Part shown: positions 34,301 through 46,425 of the stretch, one piece after another | Layout of the letters: the number at the start of each line of letters is the position of its first letter | Numbering within the stretch: the stretch's first letter is position 1 | Assembly: GCA_004794655.1 (NCBI GenBank) | Contig: SMMW01000070.1 | Location: 464,001-528,000 of the forward strand | DNA length: 64,000 bases | Source: Marisa cornuarietis | Taxonomy: Eukaryota > Mollusca > Gastropoda > Architaenioglossa > Ampullariidae | Direction: 5' to 3' | Program-made: the position numbers and the translations under genes | The notes under the pieces: model-generated | Told to the model about the DNA's origin: nothing | What the model saw: only the letters and a program-made list of their open reading frames with translations | Database searches by the model: none

Positions 34301-37300
34301 CAGGTGTTAGTGAGTCTTCATTGCAGAGACATTTAATGCTGCCTGAAAGTCAAGGGCAGGACTCTTTTAGGTATAGACAAGAAGCACGGGTTGATGAATT
34401 TGCCCCCCGATGCAAAGATCTCTCTCCTGGAACATTTCAGCCTCCTATTCCTAGAAAATCTAATTTGCAATACCAGCATAAAGCTCAGCAACAGCAGAGG
34501 AGCCTGCAGCAGCAGGCGTGGCAAGATGGGGACAAAAACCCAGAAGAAGAGAAAGATGAGGATCCTGAGGAGTCGGATGAAGAAGAGTTAGAAGTGACCG
34601 TAATGGTATGTGTGAAAGGATTAGACAATTATGGGTATGTGAAAAGATTAAACAGTATGTGCAGAGATGGGAATGTATAAAAGAAAGGAAATCTGTCAGT
34701 GTATGCCGTGAAGATTTTTTGGGGGTTCATAAAATGCACCATCTTTTGAGGACAGAGAGCTCCTGATGTATGACATTATTTGAGTTAACCAGGACAAAAT
34801 GTCTTTGTGTTGGTATCAAAACAGTTCACTAAACTATAAGCTTTACACAGTGTTCTTATCGTATGCTGGTAGGCAGCTGCCAGTCCAGATGAAAGACCCA
34901 TCAAACCTGGATTACAAGGCAAAATGACGTTCGAACAGCTCTTGGAGGAACAGATGGCCTCAGATCAAGTGGTAGAACAGGTCAGTACCTGATTGTCTTG
35001 GAAAGATTTCATGTAATTGATCATATGCTGCACAAACAAATTTTGCTTTTCAGTTTTGCTTGGAAGTGCAGGGGCAAATATATATAGAAAGAAGGTCGAA
35101 AAAATGTGACAAAAGGTGATGAAGAGTATAACTGGCATAGTGAATAGCAAACATCATTCTGGGGCCAACTTATATGAGAAAATAAAAAATAATCATACAG
35201 GCTAACTAAGGGATGTAATCTAATTTTCAGAACTAAGTTTACCTTCTTCCATAGGCAGTCAAAAACAAATTTTAATTGCTGTTTTAGAATTTTAACTTTA
35301 CTCCTTTTTAAAGGTGCATCATATTTAAGCAAAGTTCCTCATTTATGGGGAAGCAGATAGCCAAATGGTTAGAGCACTGGCATTCGAACTGAGAGTGCGC
35401 TGGTTCAATACCTGATTAGTGCAGCAAACTTCCCCCAGTTGATCCAGCTGGTGGGAATGGGTACCTGACTCCATAGAGGGTTGGGGAAGGTAAGGCAAGC
35501 AAGTGAGAGGAGAGGGGCACCACACTCACAAAAAGCTGGCCCTGAGAAAATCACCCTCCAACAACCTGTAAAGTTTAGAGGATGACCTTTCTTTTACCTT
35601 ACTTATGGCTCTTATCTTCAAACAGGGATGTAAACTATTTCATCTGAAATAACAGGTAGAGGAAGAGAAGGAGGAAAAACAGGAAGTTCATGGCTCCACA
35701 AAACGGCCATTTCTTCGCAAAGGAGAGGGCATTGCCAGGTTTCTTAAACCTGTCAAGAAACCACCTCCCAAAAAGTCATTGAGTGCAAACCAGGCTCAGC
35801 GTGCTAATGTTCCAAGCAGATCAGGTCAAGCAGGGGCAGGCAGTGAAGAGGAGAAGCCTTCACAGCAGAGGAAGACGCAGCCAAGAAAGCAGCTGGATAA
35901 AAAACGAGTCAGCAAAGATACAAAAAAGGTGTGAAAATGAAATGTGTTGCCAGCTTTATTGTCTTGTAATTAGTTTTTGTAACTTTCATGTTTGTCTGAA
36001 AGAGTTTGTATTTACATGGGTTTTATTTTTGATTTTTTTAACCAACCTGGACTTTGAGAAGATTGTCATTGCTAATATATGTATTTAGCATTCTGTCTGC
36101 CTCCTCTATTAAGGGTGCATCTTAAATTTTGATCGCAAAGGCTTACCTCTTGTTGCATCCTGGATGAAAGGGTTAGTTCATTACAAGATACTAACTTCCT
36201 AAACTTAAAGCATGTAACTGCTCTCTGTTCATGAGATGTAAGCCTTTAGAGATTCGCACACACAGAATATGTGACATCATTGTGAAATTGGACATGTTTG
36301 TGAGAGAAGGTCAGAAAGTTCATGGAATTTTTATTTCAATTTTTTTTCCATGAGCCTGTGTGGTTTTGCACTGTAATGTGTTGAAAGATCAAGTATATTA
36401 ATGAATGATATTTGCACACAAAATAGTCAGGCCACTTGTGTGAAGCTGTGCAACATGTTTTGTATTATTTTGAAGAAAACCAAAAAGAGTTATCATGCTT
36501 TGCCCCTCCAATTGTGGTTTGAAAGCACAAACAGCAGAGCTGCAGAAGAACCTTGGAGACAATGCTCCATGAAAAGCCATTGACACATAGTTTACACATT
36601 CACACTATAGTGGCCTGATTATTTCATGTCTATGTTTGCAGTATGTGTGCAAATATTATTTTATTAATGCATTTATGTTTCTGATGCAATAACCTAACAT
36701 GGTGCAATCACACAGGTTCCTAGAAAAAATTTGAAAGAAAAATTCCACGATTGTTCCAACTTCCCTTCATAAGTTGTCAAACCTGAAGCCAGTTGGAAAG
36801 CTGGCTCCATATCCATGGTCCACATTAACATCACTGATTTGACCTCCTTTTGGTTGGCAAGAATCTCAATCGAAAGGCTTGTATCATAAGAAGAGGGATT
36901 TATTTACTCTAATCTGAGAAGCTGTTTTATAATGGACTAAAACCAGTCCTTTAAAAAAGACTGCATGTGTTGATCTTTATAAATAGAAAGTCACTTTGGT
37001 ATTTCAAACATTGAGGTGTATGATGTAGAATTTGTTCCTATAAATGTAGGTACTGATTGATCTCATATACTAGTTTTCCTCCAGCGTCAAGAGAAACACA
37101 GACATATACTGTATTCAGCGATATTTATGGGATGTACAGGACAATGAGGACAGACCTCTTCCAGAGATGCTGAAACTTATCAAGCGGAGGTCAGAGGGAG
37201 GTAGGAAGGTGCATGGAGAAACAAAGCCAGAAGTCCATGACAGGGTTCCAGACCATGCTGCTGAATCTTCTGCAGACACAGAAGACATGGACACCATTCC

Positions 37301-40300
37301 AGATGATGCTTCCTTCATTGCTAGGCTCAGGGAGCGTAAAAAAACTGAGCCAGTTAGTTCCCTTATCATTGTGCTGGGGATAGTAACATGTTCCAGAAGA
37401 TTGAACAGTGTTTATGATAGAGAATAATTTTGTTAATGATGTTGATGACAAAGCAGTTTTACTAAATAAGTAGCAGATGCAACACTGAACACAAAAAAGA
37501 TAGAAAATGTTTCCTAAATTTTATATTTATAGTAACTCATGAATTATTTCTTTTTACCACTGCTTTTCTTTTTTCTTAATTTTTCGTTCATTTTCTTTTC
37601 TTTCAAGCACCCTTAGGTGTGGACACACACACATGCATACATGCTAAACACAGAGTTGTTTTGTGGATCATCAAGACTGTATCACTCCAGATAACACAGA
37701 CTTCCTTGCTCACCACCAAAATTATACCAGTTCTCATAATGAAATTTTGACTTCTTGAAATGAAAAAAATATAAAAGTGAGATGTTTGTATATGTAGAAG
37801 AGACCATGTATATTTGCTGCAAAATGATAAGGTGTACAGGTTGTAGCATAACAGAGTGTGTTCCTAGATCAAAGATACATCATTTACAGGCAGAAGTGGA
37901 GGAGCTGGAGGAGTTTGAGCTGCTGGAAGACGTGGCAGACAACATGTCTCTGGTCAGCAACTCGTCTGTAGTAGCCAGGCTTGTGACACCTAACAAACAG
38001 CGTCAGAAAGTAGGCAAAGCTCTACGTGTCTCCTTTTTTTTAATTCCTTTTTCTTGCACTGTGTGGGCATGTGCATGCATGCACACACAGGTGAGTGGGA
38101 GAGTGAGTGAGGAGTCATGCAAAGAGAGGAAAAATTGAAGTTTATTATGTTGGCCTGACATGCTGGTTTGCTTTCCAGACTGCCGTGACCAACCTAAAAA
38201 GTTATTTAGCCCAAAAGAAGATGTCTGCTACAAGTCCTTTTGAAAGGTATGGTAGCTTGACTGGGAAGTACGGGAGGGGGTGTACATGGTTCTGTGTCTA
38301 ATTGGGTAAACTTTCTTCAGATTTAGTTTGTGATTATGTTTCATTTCATCATGATTAAAATTGAATCTGTGATGAGAATATTGTTTGTAATATGCTTTTT
38401 CTGTCTTTAAACCTTTGTGAGGTTTTTTTAAAAAATGTTTGCTGCACTTACTGCTTGAGTCTGTGTTGATGATATATAAAACAATTATTATTTGTTTCAT
38501 TTGTGATGTTATGGTTATGTAGGTATTTTTGTGTAATTTATGTCATTTCACACACACAGCTGTCATACTGATAAGATTTGAAGCTAAAATGTAGATTTTA
38601 TTTTACAGAAATGCTGCAATAGGCAGTCTGATGGCATCAAGCTCTCTTCAAATGACTGTTAGCCAACCAAAGGAAAAGAAGACTGAAATGAATTCAACTG
38701 AGGAACAGGATAAGGTGAAATCAGAGTGCATAAGGCATGAAAGAGATTCGTCTTCTGATACCTTGACAGACTCCTCCACTGATGAGGAACCAGAGAGTAA
38801 GGGCATTAGTGTACAAGTGAAGAAAACAGGACGATATGACAGTGACGAAGGGGAGAAAGCTGGTGTCACGAATGGGCTTTGTCGAGAAGTACTTACAGGA
38901 GCGCAGGAGCGAGTCAGTGGCATGCTCTTCTCCAAGTTTTCGTTTTTTGATCAGGAGAAGACTTGCATACCTGAGTCAGAAGGCAGCGAGTTGAAAGCTG
39001 CACCATCGCCAACAAAGTCTGTGACACGAAAGGTTGCCACCCTGCAGTCACGACTAGCAGCTGCCAATGACACGGCAACGCTCTTGCAGAGACTGTCAGC
39101 ACATGCAGGGTTCTTGACGTCAAAGTTCACCACAGAGCAAAACAGTCTGCAAGCTCAAGAGGCTGCCAAAGATGCTTCCCAGCATGACCTGTCAGGAATT
39201 TCTTTAAACATGCCTAAGCCTCTGCTTATAGGGCCAAAGACTACAGTGGAGACAGATCATCTGAACAACAGAACCAGTGATTCTGAGGAGGACAGCTTGA
39301 CTGAGCAAATGGATGGTAGGAATGAACACGACAAAGCCAAGAACAAATACAGGAGAACTGGAAGTGATGGAGGTGCAGATGCAGAAAGTGGGGATGATGA
39401 TGATGATGATGGCTGTGATGGGGGTGACAATGCCAATGCCCTTCTGGTTAATGGTAGTGATGCCAAATCGGAGGGTATAACTGATAACGCAGATATTAAC
39501 CAGAACAATAATAATAGCAACAATGTGGAGTTTGATGATGAAGAAGAGTGGACAAGCAGTGCCCCACAAGCAACTAATGGTGTCCCTACAGGTGAGCCAC
39601 TAGCAACACTCAAGCCACTACAGTAGGTGAAATAAAAAGCTGGTAGTCATGATGATATTTGAAATGTGTTAAATGTAGTGCCAGGCTCGTAATGTAGTGT
39701 CATTTGTTAATTTTTAAGAAATGTATTGTTATTCTTGCATAATTATTGCTTAGGCCACATACATGCATGTGTGCAGTTATTGTTATTGTGCAAGCTTGAC
39801 TTATGTGAACAGCAGAGTGCTGACAAAGTTACAAAATGCTGCATAAACAGAAAGAAATAAAAGCAACTCCTGGTATACATATGACCAAAGCAAGTTCTCC
39901 AAATACATCCATTTTCAACTTTTTTACTAATTTGATTATTTACATTACTGTTTTGAAGCAGTTTCCCAGACTGAAACAGATATATGTAGATTGCTACTTA
40001 AAACATTTCTTATGACAGAACATGTGCATGCACAGGTACATGTAAATAAAAGCATGCATGTAAATTTGATCTTAGCTGATTTTGTTAATACATATTGAAA
40101 TTTTCATATTTTGTCTAGTTTTGCCTTATCAGAGCGAGCCAACTTTAAAATTGGGTCTTTTTTTTCAGATGGCATTGATAGTTTATCAACACCACCGACA
40201 TCAAAACTGATGTCTCGTCTATTTCCCAACTTGAAACCCAAACTCACCAAAGCACAAGTACAGGTTTGTGCTAGTTTTCTCCTATCTTTCTGATGGTTTT

Positions 40301-43300
40301 GTGCAAATAAGAATGGAAACATTTGAAATAAAGTTTTCTGTTTGAATATGATTAATATGTTTAACAGTAGAAGTTTTATGGTTTTGCATGACTTTATGTG
40401 CCCTACACACCTGTGCTTTAATTTGAATCTATATGAGCATGACAGAAAAATCACAACGTCTTTTCAGCAACAACAGCGATTCCAGCTGGCGTCCAGTGCA
40501 GCTATGGGTGATGGAGTGCAGTCCAAGGTCTTGAGGGATAAATTAGCTGAGCTGGAGGCAGAAATAGAACGGTTTCGAAATGAGAATGCTGGTCTGGAGA
40601 AACTCAGACGAGAACGTGAGGAAGTAAGTAGTTGCTGAAGGTGCAGCTGCTGTCTGTGCAGACTGTGTTGCACATTCTGTAAATATTTATTTTGGCACCA
40701 TGTCGGCACCTACTGGAGATACTAGTGTTCCAGGATCTTGAACTCATCACGCAGCACATATTTTACTACATACTCTACTGAGAATACTATACATGCTGAA
40801 CATACATAGAGAACTGTGCTAGTGTCATAAAACATACTGTCGAGACTATATTGTATATTCTGTTATTGTTGTAAAACAATGTTCTGTAAATGAAGTTTCT
40901 TAGCCAGTGATGATCGTCTTAGTTTTCTTTTTGCTGTTTTTAAGGGTCTGGGTAAACTGAAAGAAGAGATTTCACGCTTTGAGCGTGAAAAGACAGAGGA
41001 ACTCAAACGATTAGAGGAGTTCAAGATTCAGGAAACCAAGAAACTAAAGTAAGTGTAGTTCTTTATTATGTAAGTTTGTTGGCAGTTTACAGTACAATAC
41101 AAGTTGATTAATAGGTTAAGGCAAGTACAGACAAGGCTTACATATGTTCATGTGATAACAATTTACAGCTGAGTGCATGCAAATACATGTTGACTACAGT
41201 GAATATATATATATATATACGTGTACATGTTGACGATGGTGAATACACATATTTATATATATATATTGACTACAGTGAATACACACACATTTTGACTACA
41301 GTTAATACATGTATATACACATATATAAACATAAACATGTTGAATACAGTGTATACGCACACATGTTGACTACACTGAATACATATATTTATATAAAACA
41401 ACAAACACACACATATATATATATACATGTATATGTTGACTGCAGTGAATATATATTATATATATATATATTCAGAACTGCTGTGTATGTAGTTTGCTAC
41501 TTTAAAACATTATTTCCCATGACAGTTTGGTCACTGTGTAGCAAACTTATTTACATAAACAATAGTCACTTTGGATTAAGATGTGTCTCGTGCTTATAAT
41601 TTGTGTCTGCTGGCATTGTCCACAGTGTGTCATGGTGTCAGCTGTATTAAATAGTTTGTTGCTCTACATCCTGTATTCCTCCTTTTCCCTTCCAGAGAAA
41701 ATTATATATTTATGCTGCAAATTGTCGCTTAATGTACATTTGCTTCAGATTTTTGCTCTCCTTTATGTTCAATTTTAGTTTATTTGGATTGTGAGTTAGT
41801 CTTTCTGCTAAGCAGAGTATGTCTTCATGGGCAGGGAAGTGTGCTATCAAGGTGCGCTTTTATTAATAAATATTGCTATTATTTTAATGGGCTCTGTATT
41901 TTTTAGATTATTTTGACTGGTTCTTTGTTGCATGTTATCAGACAAGAGCGCAAGCTGTTTGAGACATATCAGAAACAGGTGCGAGCTATGCCGGACAAGA
42001 AAGAACGTGAAGAGATTGACATGCTAAGAACACAGGTAATGGCACAAAATGTAGGTACTGAAACAAAATTCATCAGTCACATAACAAGTGAGCTTCACAT
42101 GAAAATAACACCCCAACGACAGGGCCAACAAGAAACTGGTTTCTGAACAGACTATAACGATAACAACACACTGTCTTAGACATTCAGAGATATTCCTTGT
42201 TTCATTTCAACAGTGTAACTTGTGGTCTGTTTTTTCATTTTTTGTTTTAACCTTTCCTTCCATGTCTTGGAAAATATGTGTTGGACATTGTTTTATCATC
42301 ATTATTATTATTATACCTATGATTTTATTATTATGATTATTATCCCTATGATTTGTCCACAGCTCTCAGAACTGCAAGAGGAGTTAAAAAGAAAGGAAGG
42401 CCGGTGGACATCCAATGTGACTCGCCTCAAAGCTCGAATATCAGAGCTAGAAACAGAAAACACTGAGCTGCGGGAGGAGATAAAGATCCTGGAGCGCAAG
42501 CGCCTCCAGTGGGTGCAGACACAAGGTGCCAAAAATGCTCAGGTAATCTGCAGGTTGCAGCCATAACTGTAACATTATGTTACCACTGCAGCAGTAACAT
42601 CATGTTGCAACTCTTACTGTAGCATCATGTTTTATGGAGAAGAAACATAAGCATGTGAATACAGAAAAAAGCATTGAGAGTACATGGCATTTTTTTCATA
42701 AGGGGTCCATCCTTTTCAGAACATGCTGTTTAGCCAGCCATTGCTGTTTAACAATGTTTAACCCCATTTGTCAATGTTTCCTTTTCTCCCAGGTGCCTCC
42801 ATCCAAACCACAGCGAAGCAGCACACCTACTGAGATGGACAAGGGTACTGTTGTGAATGGACATCACACCCTAGATGTATCCACTGCACAGCCATTCAAA
42901 CCAAAAGGTCACCTGACCCCTTCTCAGCCCACTACTTCATTGGCTTCGGAGGTTGTGGCAAATGGCACAGGATACGCAGGAAAGACATCATTCGTGCCAG
43001 TAACACAGAGCTCTGGAGGGGAGTCTGTACCTCGTTCCCAGCCTGCTACACCCTCGATGATTGAAGGGTGAGGGAAAAACATGAAAGTGTTTGATAAGTC
43101 TGATCAAAACCTGGTATGGAGGTTCTTGCATGAGTATGATGATCCCATGCACAAAAAAAAAAAAAAACAATCTCATAATTGTAATGAGTGAGGCGTAATA
43201 CTGTGCTGAATGAACATAGGGTTATTATTGTTAAATGATTTTGCAACTCAAGTTGAGGTTTAGTACTTACATAGCTTTGTCATAAAAACGTTTAAGGGAA

Positions 43301-46300
43301 GACTATTAGTGACGCTTGAAATTTTACAAGAAATTCAGTGGACCATGGCTTATCCTGTTTTCACTCCTGGAACTGAAATGACAGATCAGTAAGACATTAA
43401 TGACCACCACAGAGATTGTTGCACATGTATTTATTTCTGAGTTAGAAGTTGACAAGAAGCTATTTGCTCCAATGGCAAATTGGAGCCACTCAAGTTTGTG
43501 AGTAAAGCAGTTCTCTGAAAAAAATGTACATTATGCTGTCACTACAGCAGACGTGGCAAGAACATGCATGGCACCGTATTTTTGACAAGTAAATGAGTGC
43601 TGTGTCCAGGATAATCAATCCTGTAAAGGGCAATGCTCGCCGAGGCAAAATCCTTTTATATGTTTTTTTAATGTTTTGGTACTTGTTACATGTGTTCTTC
43701 CTCTCTCTGAGTGCAGGGTTTCCTTGTCACCAATGACCGGACATGAAGGAGAAAGTGCTAGCATCCTGGCTAGACAGGGCAGTCTGCCGATACCTGCAGA
43801 ACGACCTGGTGTTGACAAGGGCAACAGGCAGTATGAGGAAAAACAGTACCCGGATGGCAAGGTGCTGACTAGTGTGACAGTTTGTCCCCAGAGGGAGATA
43901 AAGCAATAAGAAAGGCTGGGAGGATGTGATTTACAAAAGCTCAAAGGACTGACCTGTTGCCACGCTAAATGGTCTTTCTGGACTAGGCTGCTTTGACTGA
44001 ACCTATTTTCATTGGATGAGAAATCAACACTTATTTTCACAGCTGTGGAAGAACGGGCTTGCAGTACCATCTGTCTTTTTTAGTAATTGTCTGGTTTCTT
44101 TTTGTCTTGAATACCATGTTGCAATATGCTTAAAACTTATGACAAACAGTAAGCTTTTATCATAACAGTTGTGTTTTATTATGTTACCAGAGTTTTGTGT
44201 GTAAAGTCATAAGAAAACACTGTGCTTCAGGTGGAGCATGTGTATAACAATGGGTCGAGAGAAGTCCTGTTTGCAAATGGAACTCGCAAAGAAATTTCGT
44301 CAGATGGCCAATACATCGTTGTGTCTTTCTTTAATGGAGATATAAAACAGATCTTCCCAGATCAGCGAGTGGTAAGTAGTGCTCCAGAAATGTGTGGAAG
44401 AAATAAATGGCAAAATAATTAACCCAGTTAATGAATGTAGCATAGTAAATTAAGTCCAGAAATCATTGTTTGATCTTGTATTAATCATATGTTGGTATCA
44501 TCGCAAATTATGTGGTCCATGTTTCTTTTGCATGGTATAGAGGTAATGTCACAATTTCTTCTGTATAGTATCCTTTTTTTCATTTGGAGCCATCAGGTAA
44601 CATGGGAAATAGGAGAAAATAAACATGTGGAGCAATGTACACCAAACAATTTGTCCAGAACGTGTACTTGCATGAGAATTTTATTTGCTTCTTTTTATGA
44701 TCAGCAAATTGTCAAAGATGTTTGCAGCATTTTGTCCATACCAGGACATGTACTAGCAGAAGAATTTGTTTTATTGAGTTTTATGTAGTTCAGACAAATG
44801 TTTTTTATGCCTGGATGCTAAAGTAAAAAGCACTTGAAATCATTTGCACCTTCTGCAGTCCACATGCTGAACAATAGATAAATTGTCAGTTGTGTGTGTA
44901 ACCCTGTATGATGTTGTAGGTGAGCTGTTTTTATGTTTTGCTATGATGCACCACTTACTGTATCGTTATTGTGTAACCTTGTTGTAGCTCATGGCCAGGT
45001 CATAATTGATAGGAATATTCCTGCCAAATTTAGTAATTATCAAACAAACAGCTTGGTCTCAAGGGCTACCTGCCAGCCACATAAACGCACCCCCACACTA
45101 TGTGTACAAAATGCTAACATGCAACTTGATTTCATATTTCAGACTGATGACAGAATTAATTTTCTGACTTAAAATACTTGTTCATTATGGCAACCTTGAC
45201 AGCTGTCACAGAAGATGCCTACACACATATATGATGCACAACAGCCAGAATGAGCAATGTCTTATGCCAATGGGCACTGGTTTTGCTGATTTTTCATAAC
45301 AAATCTGTTTTTCTCTTTTGCTGCCAGGTTTACTATTATGCTGAAGCACAGACAACACACACCACGTATCCTGACAAACTGGAAGTTCTTCAGTTTCCAA
45401 AGTAAGCAGTGTTTTTGTTTTTTTCAATTTCAATATCTATTGGGGTCTTGAGTCTGCTATGTGGGTAAGAGGTAACTAAACAGCTGCAGCATAAAGTCAT
45501 AACATTAATTAACCATTTCAAGCTATTTCCTTCCATACATTTTTTCTGGCCTCACATTTTTAATCCTATTGATTTACATGAAAAAAGTGTAACATAAAGA
45601 GCAGTATTCACCCACTGGCGCTCATAAAGTCTCTAGTCCTGGCTTTTATCATTAAACTTCTTTCACATTTAAAACTAGTTCACATGTCATGAGGGACCTG
45701 TGTGCAGCAACCAGACAGAGAAACACTACCCAGATGGAACCAAGGAAATTATCTTTCCTGATCAGACAGTTAAGTACCTGTTTCCCAATGGTACAGAGGA
45801 GAGCATATTCCAAGATGGCACCATTATGCGCATTGACAAAAATGGGGAGCGGGTTCTGGAGTTTCCTAATGGACAGCGCGAGGTTCACACACAGCACTAC
45901 AAGGTGAGCACTTTGTCTCTGTCATGCACAGTTGTCTGTTTTTCTTCTAAAACCAGCATCATTAATCTTAAAAAAATCTGCCGTTGTCTAGTTAAGTACA
46001 ATACTAACTTTTGCAAAAAAGATGCTTTTCTGAGTTCCCCCATGTTGCCCCCAGGGCAATGACTTACCTTCACTTCATGATTACCAGGCTATGACACCTA
46101 CCTCCATGCAAATGACAAAATGACCAACTTGTTTAATTTCATAGGCAAGTATAATTTGGTTAGCGTGGTCACTGACTGGAAATTTGTTTTGACAATTTAC
46201 CAATCGCGAAAAGAAGCATAAGAGGTTTAAACAAAAAATTAGGTTGTTGTCCTTGACTCTAATACTGGCAATGTTTCGTTTTTTTTAACACCATAGAGGA

Positions 46301-46425
46301 GAGAATATCCTGATGGGACTGTAAAGACACTGCACAATGATGGACGGCAGGAAACTCGCTATTCAACAGGACGCCTCCGTCTGAAAGACAAGGATGGCAA
46401 CATACTGCTGGACAAAATGTGCTGA
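31305..46425 (+). CDS. CENPJ: Centromere protein J / CPAP (SAS-4) homologue, 22 coding exons
   Basis: Exons: 31305-31395, 31664-31876, 32398-32564, 33130-33444, 33961-34605, 34873-34980, 35656-35928, 37119-37352, 37890-38009, 38179-38246, 38609-39591, 40169-40263, 40468-40623, 40945-41048, 41942-42035, 42363-42542, 42793-43067, 43717-43861, 44231-44371, 45328-45401, 45708-45903, 46297-46425. They sum to 4806 nt (1601 aa) with every junction in phase. CPAP binds tubulin and sets centriole length. Landmarks: N-terminal Gln-rich coiled coil (exon 2); tubulin-binding PN2-3-type segment with ERPIKPG and [10 protein letters not shown] (about residues 483-505); [14 protein letters not shown] (about 529); [13 protein letters not shown] (exon 9); FPNLKPKL before a long coiled coil (about 1105-1282); C-terminal TCP10/G-box of repeated YPDG, FPNG and FPDQ beta units (about 1415-1601), which in other animals binds STIL. 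It is longer than human CPAP (1338 aa), mainly through exons 5 and 11. The exon 8 start (37119) and exon 18 donor (AAG|GTGCTG) are the least typical sites. Confidence 0.95.
35346..35605 (+). mobile_element. tRNA-derived SINE in CENPJ intron 6
   Basis: GATAGCCAAATGGTTAGAGC (A box) and GGTTCAATACC (B box, 35402-35412) are spaced as in a tRNA gene. The body contains CAGTTGATCCAGCTGGTGGG and ends near CCTTTCTTTTACCTTACTT. It differs from the SINE at 11523, so at least two SINE families are present. Confidence 0.75.
41187..41475. repeat. Minisatellite in CENPJ intron 14
   Basis: A core close to TGTTGACTACAGTGAATACA occurs about seven times between 41187 and 41460, separated by AT/AC dinucleotide spacers. 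Copies vary by single bases (for example GACGATGGTGAATA, GACTGCAGTGAATA). Confidence 0.75.

Noticed and set aside
37085..37118. Earlier acceptor (CCAG) for CENPJ exon 8
   Set aside because: From phase 0 it meets a stop before the conserved reading; the acceptor at 37118 gives an open, in-frame exon.
39204..39613. Minus-strand frames of about 120 codons
   Set aside because: They are shadows of CENPJ exon 11, whose plus-strand frame is supported by phase and homology.
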